From NCBI GenBank assembly GCA_934358675.1, contig CAKRKX010000064.1:1-14424 (forward strand): a stretch of 14,424 nucleotides of DNA, written 5' to 3'. Positions 1-5,193 of the stretch are shown here, one piece after another (the stretch's first letter is position 1; the number at the start of each line of letters is the position of its first letter). The stretch is from an uncultured Agathobacter sp. Lineage in GTDB: Bacteria > Bacillota > Clostridia > Lachnospirales > Lachnospiraceae. Both the position numbers and the translations under genes were made by a program. A model generated the notes under the pieces. That model searched no databases, had not been told where the DNA came from, and saw only the letters and a program-made list of their open reading frames with translations.

Positions 1-117
1 GCGTTATACGCAGCAATTCAGGTCGCAAAGCGCCCTGAGTTCAAGGGCAAGACGGTCGTAGCATTACTTCCGGATAGCGGAGATCGCTACTATTCAACCG
101 ATTTATTTAAGGATTAA
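1..117 (+). CDS. cysK: Cysteine synthase (O-acetylserine sulfhydrylase), C-terminal end only
   Basis: This is the last 38 codons of a gene whose 5' part lies left of the window; the stop is TAA at 115-117. The translated end contains [18 protein letters not shown], which matches the conserved C-terminus of CysK-type O-acetylserine sulfhydrylases (typically V-x-LPD-[ST]-G-[ED]-RY-x-ST-x-LF). The enzyme is a cytosolic PLP protein that makes cysteine from O-acetylserine and sulfide. The PLP lysine and substrate loop are outside the window, so CysK cannot be told apart from close paralogues such as CysM or cystathionine beta-synthase-like enzymes with certainty. It ends just before a hairpin terminator. 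Confidence 0.85.
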   Translation, partial: ALYAAIQVAKRPEFKGKTVVALLPDSGDRYYSTDLFKD

Positions 118-131
118 TTTAAGAAATTAAG

Positions 132-184
132 AAATCCCCGGGAAAGCATATGCATCTTACATGCACAGCCTTCCTGGGGATTTT
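132..184. terminator. Hairpin terminator, probably shared by convergent genes
   Basis: A 13-bp stem (132-144 with 171-183, one G-U pair) encloses a second small hairpin (TGCAT 151-155 with ATGCA 161-165). The plus strand continues with T-rich TTTTGTATTT. Read on the minus strand, the stem is followed by TTTCTTAATT, also T-rich. It sits between the cysteine synthase stop and the stop of the convergent lipase-like gene, so it may end transcription from both sides. The T-tracts are imperfect. Confidence 0.75.
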
Positions 185-238
185 GTATTTGTGTGAAATT
201 CATGTTTACATGGAGACTCCTGTAATAACCGGAGACTC

Positions 239-1432
239 CTATAATCCGCGATTTTTCAGGGCAGCTACAAGCTGCACATAAAACTCGCGCACATCAAAAC
301 CGGGAATATTTTCACGGTTCAGATCGATCATGTCCGCGTGCGAGATGCCTCGCTTTCCGTCAACAGTCAGAAATTGATAACTTTGGCCCCATGCGAACGA
401 GTTTTCACCGACCAATCCGTCGTTCGGACCGTCAAAATATTTGACCAGCGGATAGGTGAAGTTCAGAGGGAAACGTCCGGATGTCGGACGGTTCAGCTTT
501 GAGCCAATCGACTGATACAGTACGTTTGGCACATCTTTGATCTCGGCATTGAATTTCGCGCAGTTTTCCGAAGTGAGATCGTAGACGGCGGCAAGAAAAT
601 CAGGGTTGACATCGCCGAGCTTTGCGGCTCCCGAATTGTACGCTTTTTCTACCATATGTTGCTGCTTTTCCGGAATCTTCCCAAGCAGATAATCTGCAAA
701 AAGGCATCCTCTGTGGGGTGTATTGATGGTCGTGAGCGAAGCGACATACGGTGCGGCGGAAGTCAGTGCGAGCGCAGCACGCATGTCCAGACCGCCCTTG
801 GAGTGGGCGATCACATTCACTTTGCCGCAGCCGGTTTCGTTTACAATCTGCAGGATGCGAGCCTCCAGTTCCTTTGCGCTGTCACGGACGGAAGCGGCAC
901 TGTTGTGGTTGCCGTAGAAGATCGTGGCGCCGTTGGTCTGCAATTCGGCGGGGATTCGTCCCCAATAATTCAGATGCTCAAAGTCGCGAAAGAATACGCC
1001 GTGCACCATGAGAATCGGATAACGTGTCTGGCAGATGCGGGCATTGGCGCGTTCTGCATTGCGCCGATAGCGCATCCGTTCCATCTTGATTTCCGCGCTA
1101 ACCGTCTTGATAATAATATGCAGCATGATCAGATGCGCAATCGGAATCCATCCGCAAATAATTCCCCATACACGCCAGCGGATACCGAGCTGTTCGGACG
1201 TCAGATACACCGTGATGATACCAATCCAGAAAATCACCGTCTCAACCAGCACAACAATCAGCAGGCGGATCAGCCAATACGCGGTCTCCTGCCGGATACT
1301 CTCCGGTCCGCCGAACCATCTCGCGTAGCAGCCGAAGAAGCCAAGCAGCAGATACACCGACGCGATCACGGTGCTCCAACAGAAGAGTTGCAGCATGATC
1401 TTGCCAAATTGACATATATTGATTCGTTTCAT
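239..1432 (-). CDS. Membrane-anchored alpha/beta-hydrolase, triacylglycerol lipase-like
   Basis: This 397-aa protein has three hydrophobic segments at about residues 12-37, 53-77 and 88-109, then a lipase-type alpha/beta-hydrolase domain from about 137. Visible motifs are the oxyanion-hole HG (H144-G145 in PILMVHGVFF), a nucleophile elbow AHSKGG with Ser211, an acid candidate Asp338 in FDGPNDGLV, and the catalytic His365 in SHADMIDL. This arrangement resembles bacterial lipases of the LipA/EstA type, but those are usually secreted; here the catalytic domain is tethered by an N-terminal three-helix anchor. The elbow is A-H-S-K-G-G rather than the usual G-x-S-x-G. The start ATG is preceded by an AAGGGGA Shine-Dalgarno on the minus strand. 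It is a single gene, convergent with cysK and divergent from the next gene. The substrate (lipid ester, polymer or other) cannot be read from sequence. Confidence 0.8.
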   Translation of the reverse strand: MKRINICQFGKIMLQLFCWSTVIASVYLLLGFFGCYARWFGGPESIRQETAYWLIRLLIVVLVETVIFWIGIITVYLTSEQLGIRWRVWGIICGWIPIAHLIMLHIIIKTVSAEIKMERMRYRRNAERANARICQTRYPILMVHGVFFRDFEHLNYWGRIPAELQTNGATIFYGNHNSAASVRDSAKELEARILQIVNETGCGKVNVIAHSKGGLDMRAALALTSAAPYVASLTTINTPHRGCLFADYLLGKIPEKQQHMVEKAYNSGAAKLGDVNPDFLAAVYDLTSENCAKFNAEIKDVPNVLYQSIGSKLNRPTSGRFPLNFTYPLVKYFDGPNDGLVGENSFAWGQSYQFLTVDGKRGISHADMIDLNRENIPGFDVREFYVQLVAALKNRGL

Positions 1433-1470
1433 AACATTCCCCTTATCCCATTAAACATATTCATACACCC

Positions 1471-1500
1471 ATTATACCGTTATCCGGCGAAAAAGCGAGA
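1471..1500 (-). promoter_or_regulatory. Candidate promoter of the lipase-like gene
   Basis: A perfect -10 TATAAT lies on the minus strand (1476 to 1471), 38 bases upstream of the ATG. The expected -35 region around 1494-1500 is only weakly consensus-like. It is therefore a moderate candidate based on the -10 alone. Confidence 0.4.
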
Positions 1501-1531
1501 CATTTTATTTTGGACCATATAAATAAACGTG

Positions 1532-1560
1532 TTGCCATAAATAAACAAGTCGATTATACT
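1532..1560 (+). promoter_or_regulatory. Sigma-A type promoter of the small unknown gene
   Basis: TTGCCA (1532-1537) and TATACT (1555-1560) are separated by 17 bases, each 5/6 of consensus. It lies 38 bases upstream of the ATG at 1598. Together with the opposite -10 at 1471-1476 it makes this a divergent promoter region. Confidence 0.75.
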
Positions 1561-1597
1561 AAAAAGCAACAAGGAGATCGGATGAGGAGGATTTATT

Positions 1598-1948
1598 ATG
1601 ACATTTGAGACAGCGATAAAGCATGCGATGGACGAAGCGCTATTTCCACACGGCTTTCAGAGAGTAAAAGGGAGACGCCCTTATTATGTAAGGATGATAG
1701 GGGATGAAATTGCCCAAATTATGTGTTATTGGAAGCAACTGGAGTTTCGTAAAAGCATCGAGGAAAGAACGAAGAATCTTTCAGAAGGAAGGCTAAAAGA
1801 CGAATGTATGGCTTTAGCAGAGGCGCAGATTGAACGATTTCAGCGATATACACAAGAATCGGATTTACAAAAGAAAATCGATGAGGAATTAGAGCGACGT
1901 AAACAATTTAACCAGGCAATGCTACGAGAATGTGGAATTAAATTTTAA
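1598..1948 (+). CDS. Small unknown protein, possibly related to DUF4304-type proteins
   Basis: The 116-aa product is soluble, with no signal peptide or membrane segment. Residues 1-45 (FETAIKHAMDEALFPHGFQR, then a YYVRMIGDEI segment) recall the start of DUF4304-like proteins, in which an amphipathic helix and a G-F-x-x-x-x-G turn precede a beta-strand. After about residue 48 it becomes a charged helical segment rich in Glu, Lys, Arg and Gln (about 50-108), probably coiled-coil or a helical hairpin. The expected middle of a DUF4304 domain is not visible, so this may be a shortened variant. The start is supported by GAGGAGG seven bases upstream and by a good promoter. The coding sequence looks more AT-rich than its neighbours, which fits an accessory gene. 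I do not know its function. Confidence 0.7.
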   Translation: MTFETAIKHAMDEALFPHGFQRVKGRRPYYVRMIGDEIAQIMCYWKQLEFRKSIEERTKNLSEGRLKDECMALAEAQIERFQRYTQESDLQKKIDEELERRKQFNQAMLRECGIKF

Positions 1949-1961
1949 GCACTTCCTTTTT

Positions 1962-2004
1962 AACGAAACTTAAGCAAAAGTTTATGCTTTGTTCATTTCG
2001 TTTT
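1962..2004 (+). terminator. Weak hairpin after the small unknown gene
   Basis: AACGAAA (1962-1968) pairs with TTTCGTT (1996-2002), with an inner AAGCA (1972-1976)/TGCTT (1985-1989) stem, followed by a TTTT run at 2001-2004. The stem is AT-rich and has internal loops, so this is a weak terminator candidate. Confidence 0.3.
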
Positions 2005-2029
2005 CACACCCCATCGTTTATAATATGAT
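2001..2029 (+). promoter_or_regulatory. Candidate promoter of the alarmone synthetase gene
   Basis: TTTTCA (2001-2006), 17 bases, TATGAT (2024-2029). An overlapping perfect TATAAT occurs at 2019-2024 but with a poorer -35. The region is about 70 bases upstream of the start codon. A short hairpin, TTTGCC (2039-2044) with GGCAAA (2059-2064), would form near the 5' end of the mRNA. Confidence 0.45.
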
Positions 2030-2098
2030 TATGATAGTTTTGCCGGCGAAAGAAGTTTGGCAAACATTACATTTTAAGAGATAAAGGGGTAACAGACC

Positions 2099-2881
2099 AT
2101 GCGAAAGATAGATGCTTATATGAATGATTATATAGAACAGGCGATGGCGGACCTTGTGCGCAACAGCCTGATGTCCGATGAATTTTTGGACTTTGTGCAG
2201 GAGAACACGAAACCGATGGATACTCTGATGGCATATTATCGGTGTGCGATCATGGAGATCGAGACGAAGTTCAAGGTGCTCAACGAGCAGTTCTCGTTGG
2301 AATATGACAGAAACCCGATCGAGACGATCAAGACGAGAGTGAAATCGCTGGATGGTATCATCAAGAAAGTGCGCCGCAAGAATATTCCGCTGACGCTCGA
2401 ATCGATTGAGGAGAATATCAATGATGTTGCGGGCGTGCGCGTTGTGTGCTCGTTCCCGGAGGATATTTATCTTCTGGCAAAATGCCTGTTGCAGCAGGAT
2501 GATATCCGCCTGATCGAGATGAAGGATTATATCAAGAATCCAAAGCCGAGCGGCTACCGGAGCCTGCATCTGATCGTGGCTGTACCGATCTTTTTACAGA
2601 ATGAGAAGCGTGAGATGAAGGTGGAAGTGCAGCTTCGAACGATCGCGATGGACTTTTGGGCAAGTCTGGAGCACAAAGTCCGGTATAAGAAAAATGTTCC
2701 GCCAACGGAGGCAGAACAGTTAGCGGCAGAACTTACCGAGTGCGCCGAAATCAGCGCACAGTTGGATAACCGGATGCAGAACATCCGAAACCGGCTGGCA
2801 AAGGCTGCCGAAGAGAACAAGCCGTCCAACCGTAAGGGACTTCCAATCTTAAATCCTTTGAGTAAACTTACGAACCCTTAA
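2099..2881 (+). CDS. relQ: RelQ-type small alarmone synthetase (GTP pyrophosphokinase)
   Basis: The 260-aa protein is a single RelA/SpoT synthetase domain without the HD hydrolase, TGS or ACT domains of long Rel enzymes. It transfers pyrophosphate from ATP to GTP or GDP to make (p)ppGpp in the cytosol. Visible motifs, in order: the nucleotide-binding stretch KTRVKSLDGIIKK (78-90), DVAGVRVVC (109-117), YIKNPKPSGYRSLH (144-157), VEVQLRT with the catalytic-type Glu176 (175-181), and MDFWASLEHKVRYK (184-197). The MDFWASLEHK signature favours the RelQ/YjbM (SAS1) group. It is longer than B. subtilis YjbM (about 211 aa), with extra N-terminal residues and a basic C-terminal tail. An AAAGGGG Shine-Dalgarno precedes the ATG. 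It is monocistronic and convergent with the next gene. In known RelQ enzymes, activity is controlled by tetramer formation and pppGpp or RNA binding. Confidence 0.92.
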   Translation: MRKIDAYMNDYIEQAMADLVRNSLMSDEFLDFVQENTKPMDTLMAYYRCAIMEIETKFKVLNEQFSLEYDRNPIETIKTRVKSLDGIIKKVRRKNIPLTLESIEENINDVAGVRVVCSFPEDIYLLAKCLLQQDDIRLIEMKDYIKNPKPSGYRSLHLIVAVPIFLQNEKREMKVEVQLRTIAMDFWASLEHKVRYKKNVPPTEAEQLAAELTECAEISAQLDNRMQNIRNRLAKAAEENKPSNRKGLPILNPLSKLTNP

Positions 2882-2894
2882 TTTACAGGTTCGT
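2870..2894. repeat. Inverted repeat spanning two convergent stop codons
   Basis: ACGAACC (2870-2876) pairs with GGTTCGT (2888-2894). The 11-base loop contains the stop of the alarmone synthetase gene (2879-2881) and the minus-strand stop of the kinase gene (2885-2883). No T-run follows on either strand, so it is not a classical terminator. Confidence 0.45.
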
Positions 2895-3746
2895 TCCCTG
2901 AATCAGATCGATCAGGTGCCTTTCGAAATTGATTCCGTCGGCAGGCAGAATCCGGTCGTTCATTGTGTCTGCGATGCTGTGGTACAGAAATTGTCCCGCC
3001 AGATCGATGGATGCCTCCGTCGTCATCCCGTTCACGCGGCAGCCGCACAGAACGGAAGCGAACAGATCGCCCGTGCCGGAAAAGCTGCGGTTGAACAGAT
3101 GCGAGCGGCTGGTGTGTACGCCGCGCTCCGTGACCGCAATGTTATAGACAAAAGGCGTTTCTTCCTTCTGGCATTTTACTCCGGTAATGACCACATCCTG
3201 CGGGCCTTCCGCCAGATCGCGAAGTTTTGCGGCAGTCTCGGCGGCAAAAGCAAGAAAGCTGTCCGCATCCGTGTAATCGGTGGCTTTTTCAATGTCCGTA
3301 TCGGAGAGCAGGCACGCTTCGGTCAGATTTGGTGTGATGAGGTCTGCTTTGCGCGACAATTCTTTCATTCCTGCTAACAGATCCTCGGAATAGATATCGT
3401 ACACACACCCATCGTCGCCCATCACAGGATCAACCAAAAGCAGTGTATCGTTACAACGGAAATGTGCGATAAAGTCGAGCAGATGCCCGATCTGCTTGCG
3501 TCCGGTCATAAAGCCACTGTAGATGGCATCGAAATGTGCGTGATTTTGCATCCACGCATCCGTATACAGGGGCATCATCTCCGTCAGATCCGTGCAGTGA
3601 TAATATGGATAACCGGTCTGTCCTGTCAGTACCGCGGTGGCAAGTGGGCAGCACTGTACGCCCAAAGCCGACAATACAGGGATTGCCGCGGTCAGTGAGC
3701 ATTTGCCGAAACCGGACAGGTCGTTGATAACGGCTGCTTTTTTCAT
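2883..3746 (-). CDS. Pyridoxal/pyridoxamine kinase, ribokinase (PfkB/ThiD-like) fold
   Basis: The 287-aa product belongs to the PdxK/PdxY/ThiD group of the ribokinase superfamily, which phosphorylates B6 vitamers with ATP to supply pyridoxal phosphate. Visible features are the N-terminal substrate region DLSGFGKCSL (9-18), the VDPVMGDDG motif (105-113), the TPNLTEA motif (138-144), and the anion-hole GTGD at 224-227 with catalytic-base candidate Asp227. The length is typical. The call over ThiD (hydroxymethylpyrimidine kinase) is based on the DDG after VDPVMG and overall resemblance to clostridial pyridoxamine kinases; ThiD-like activity cannot be excluded. The start is set by GGAGGA five to six bases upstream on the minus strand. 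It stands alone, tail to tail with the alarmone synthetase. Confidence 0.85.
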   Translation of the reverse strand: MKKAAVINDLSGFGKCSLTAAIPVLSALGVQCCPLATAVLTGQTGYPYYHCTDLTEMMPLYTDAWMQNHAHFDAIYSGFMTGRKQIGHLLDFIAHFRCNDTLLLVDPVMGDDGCVYDIYSEDLLAGMKELSRKADLITPNLTEACLLSDTDIEKATDYTDADSFLAFAAETAAKLRDLAEGPQDVVITGVKCQKEETPFVYNIAVTERGVHTSRSHLFNRSFSGTGDLFASVLCGCRVNGMTTEASIDLAGQFLYHSIADTMNDRILPADGINFERHLIDLIQGTNL

Positions 3747-3778
3747 AGGGTTCCTCCTATCTAACGTATTTAATCTAT

Positions 3779-3806
3779 ATTATATACAGAACTGATATCC
3801 CGTAAA
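3779..3806 (-). promoter_or_regulatory. Candidate promoter of the B6 kinase gene
   Basis: On the minus strand TTTACG (3806 to 3801), 16 bases, TATAAT (3784 to 3779). The -10 is perfect and the -35 is 4/6. It lies about 33 bases upstream of the ATG. Confidence 0.5.
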
Positions 3807-3829
3807 TACCCAAAAACAGAAAATGCTTT

Positions 3830-3858
3830 TTGAAAATGAAACCTACTTATGTTATAAT
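3830..3858 (+). promoter_or_regulatory. Strong promoter of the CarD-like operon
   Basis: TTGAAA (3830-3835), 17 bases, TATAAT (3853-3858), with an extended -10 TG at 3850-3851. It begins 32 bases upstream of the start codon, so the 5' leader is short. Confidence 0.85.
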
Positions 3859-3890
3859 GGAGCACATGAATATGCAAGAGGTGGATTTCT

Positions 3891-4184
3891 ATGTTTGAAA
3901 AGAAACAGATCATATACAGTGAGACTATGGGCGTGTGTCAGGTTGACAACATCGTATCACTGTCTGCCACCCGTGGAGAAGCAGGGGTTCCGTATTATGT
4001 GCTCCGCAGTGTAGCGGACAAGTCCAAGGTGTCGTACATACCGGTTGACCATCATCAGGTGGTGTTACGTGAGCTTTTTACAAAGGAAGAGGCACAGGCG
4101 CTGCTTGGAACCGAGGAACTCGAGAAGAATGAATTATTGAAAGCAGCAGTGGAATACGTTTTGTCAGATAACGAGGAGGAATAA
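3891..4184 (+). CDS. CarD-like protein reduced to the RNA-polymerase interaction domain
   Basis: The 97-aa product matches the pattern of the CarD/CdnL/TRCF RNA-polymerase interaction domain (RID): a small Tudor-like beta-barrel that binds the RNAP beta subunit. Visible elements are IIYSETMGVCQVDNIV (7-22), VPYYVLRSV (33-41), VSYIPVD (47-53) and VVLREL (57-62). Full CarD/CdnL proteins run to about 160 aa and carry a C-terminal helical DNA-binding domain; here only a short acidic helix (64-97, ending DNEEE) remains. It may therefore contact polymerase without binding DNA itself, which is inference. An AGAGGTGG Shine-Dalgarno supports the start. It is first in a two-gene operon, with the next start codon one base after its stop. 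Confidence 0.78.
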   Translation: MFEKKQIIYSETMGVCQVDNIVSLSATRGEAGVPYYVLRSVADKSKVSYIPVDHHQVVLRELFTKEEAQALLGTEELEKNELLKAAVEYVLSDNEEE

Positions 4185-4185
4185 T

Positions 4186-4758
4186 ATGGCACAGCAGCAG
4201 GCCGTGAACAAATTTGTGCTGGGCAGCAAGGAACTGGAAGGAAAGTCCGCGGAGTTCCAGTATGACAGAGGTTGGTACAGTATTACAGACATTGTCGGAG
4301 AAGAGCGCAATGTGATCTATAAATCGAGAAATGCACAGGAAGCCTACATGAAGTGGAATGTGTACATCGGTCGCAAGAAGGAGCGTCCGGTTCCGGAGAA
4401 CCGCAAGAATGAGAACAATTCCGGGGAGCGCAACGAGCGTAAGGATTCCGGCAGAAATAATCAGCGTGAGAGACGCAATGATCGCGATAACAGAGATCGT
4501 TGTGAGAACCGCGAGAACCAGAGTCAGGAAGGCTGGGACAATCGCGGAGGACGCAGCCGTGATCGCGAGCGTGACAACCGGGAAAACCGTAATCGCGAGA
4601 ATCGTGAGAATCGGGACCGCCGCGACAGAGAGCGTAACCGCAATCGTGACCGTGACCGCGAGGAGTTCGAAGGTGGCAGAAAAGAGTATCAGAACCGCCG
4701 TCGCCGCCGTGACAACCGCAGAGTTCGTCAGCAGGACATTCAACAGGAGATGGAATAA
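4186..4758 (+). CDS. Unknown protein with a long Arg/Asn/Asp/Glu-rich disordered tail
   Basis: The 190-aa product has an ordered-looking N-terminal part (1-63, with FVLGSKELEGKSAEFQYDRG, then a GWYSITDIVG stretch and an aromatic AYMKWNVYIG segment) and a low-complexity tail (64-190). In the tail I count 39 arginines in 127 residues, mostly in short RD, RE, RN, ENR and DNR units, ending in an RRRRR block (about 172-176). Such mixed-charge tails are typical of RNA-binding or condensate-forming proteins, but no known fold is recognised. The start has GAGGAGGA upstream, inside the end of the CarD-like gene. Tight coupling to that gene suggests a shared role in transcription or RNA handling. Translation of the other five frames across the repeat is open by composition only. 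Confidence 0.8.
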   Translation: MAQQQAVNKFVLGSKELEGKSAEFQYDRGWYSITDIVGEERNVIYKSRNAQEAYMKWNVYIGRKKERPVPENRKNENNSGERNERKDSGRNNQRERRNDRDNRDRCENRENQSQEGWDNRGGRSRDRERDNRENRNRENRENRDRRDRERNRNRDRDREEFEGGRKEYQNRRRRRDNRRVRQQDIQQEME

Positions 4759-4763
4759 ACAAG

Positions 4764-4803
4764 AAACGCCAGTTCCGGCAGATGCCGGAACTGGCGTTTT
4801 TTT
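4764..4803 (+). terminator. Strong intrinsic terminator of the CarD-like operon
   Basis: A perfect 17-base inverted repeat, AAACGCCAGTTCCGGCA (4764-4780) and its complement (4783-4799), is followed by a run of seven T (4797-4803). It starts five bases after the stop codon of the Arg-rich gene. Confidence 0.95.
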
Positions 4804-4933
4804 GATTCATAGGAAATTCCTTCCTATGAATCAAAACGCTCCGCGGGGATGCGCAGCTCGCGGAGAAGAAGTTTATGCTGAGCATACCGCTCGCGCGCGA
4901 AAGTGTGCGGCAAGCGCACACTTTATTTTAGAG
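4797..4933. repeat. Compound palindromic intergenic element
   Basis: Four inverted repeats follow one another. (a) A perfect 16-bp stem, 4800-4815 with 4821-4836, with a 5-base loop. (b) CTCCGCG (4839-4845) with CGCGGAG (4859-4865). (c) The palindrome TATGCT-G-AGCATA (4874-4886). (d) AAAGTGTGCG (4900-4909) with CGCACACTTT (4915-4924), loop GCAAG. The region is GC-rich from 4837 to 4920, lies between a terminator and the 3' end of a tRNA gene, and has no coding evidence. Hairpin (d) could act as a weak terminator for the tRNA read on the minus strand, though only three T follow. Confidence 0.65.
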
Positions 4934-5023
4934 CGGAGAGCATGGGATTCGAACCCACGTTGCGTCTATTCGACGCAAACCGCATTTCGAGTGCGGCACC
5001 TTCGACCTCTCGGACAACTCTCC
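4934..5023 (-). tRNA. tRNA-Ser(CGA)
   Basis: On the minus strand the sequence folds as a 90-nt class II tRNA. The acceptor stem is GGAGAGT/GCTCTCC with a closing G-U, followed by discriminator G. The anticodon stem CCGCA/TGCGG holds loop CTCGAAA, giving anticodon CGA for the serine codon UCG. The long variable arm is a TGCGTC/GACGCA hairpin, and the T-loop is GGTTCGAATCC. A long variable arm and the CGA anticodon identify serine. The 3' CCA is not encoded (CTC follows). It has its own promoter. Confidence 0.96.
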
Positions 5024-5034
5024 GTACTTTGTCT

Positions 5035-5062
5035 ATTATAACAAATTCCGTGCTTTTTTCAA
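5035..5062 (-). promoter_or_regulatory. Promoter of tRNA-Ser
   Basis: On the minus strand TTGAAA (5062 to 5057), 16 bases, TATAAT (5040 to 5035). The -10 ends 12 bases before the tRNA 5' end, so the precursor leader is very short. Confidence 0.85.
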
Positions 5063-5075
5063 GATGCTTATCTTG
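5060..5075. promoter_or_regulatory. Palindrome between divergent promoters, candidate operator
   Basis: CAAGAT-GCTT-ATCTTG is a perfect 6-bp inverted repeat. Its left arm overlaps the tRNA -35 (5057-5062) and its right arm overlaps the phosphofructokinase -35 (5073-5078). The symmetry may simply come from two back-to-back TTG motifs. Confidence 0.35.
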
Positions 5076-5101
5076 TGGATGAAAATGTTTCATAGTATAA
5101 T
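5073..5101 (+). promoter_or_regulatory. Promoter of the pfk-dnaX operon
   Basis: TTGTGG (5073-5078), 17 bases, perfect TATAAT (5096-5101). It leaves a leader of about 85 bases before the start codon. The leader contains a possible GAATTG (5111-5116)/CAATTC (5131-5136) stem. Confidence 0.7.
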
Positions 5102-5193
5102 ATTTAAATAGAATTGCGAAAGCACAGAAACAATTCGTGTGTTATAGAAAAACAGGATTTGCACATAATACGCAATAAAAGGAGGAGGCACGC

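Noticed and set aside
656..1522. A long open frame on the plus strand across the lipase-like gene.
   Set aside because: The minus strand carries all lipase motifs and a proper ribosome site; the plus-strand product has none.
4417..4740. Tandem-repeat array or CRISPR-like structure in the Arg-rich gene.
   Set aside because: Units are short, irregular and codon-phased; there are no spacers or constant repeats.
4358..5041. Open plus-strand frame running from the Arg-rich gene through the terminator and tRNA.
   Set aside because: It crosses a strong terminator and a tRNA gene; openness follows from the CGN/GAN-rich repeats.
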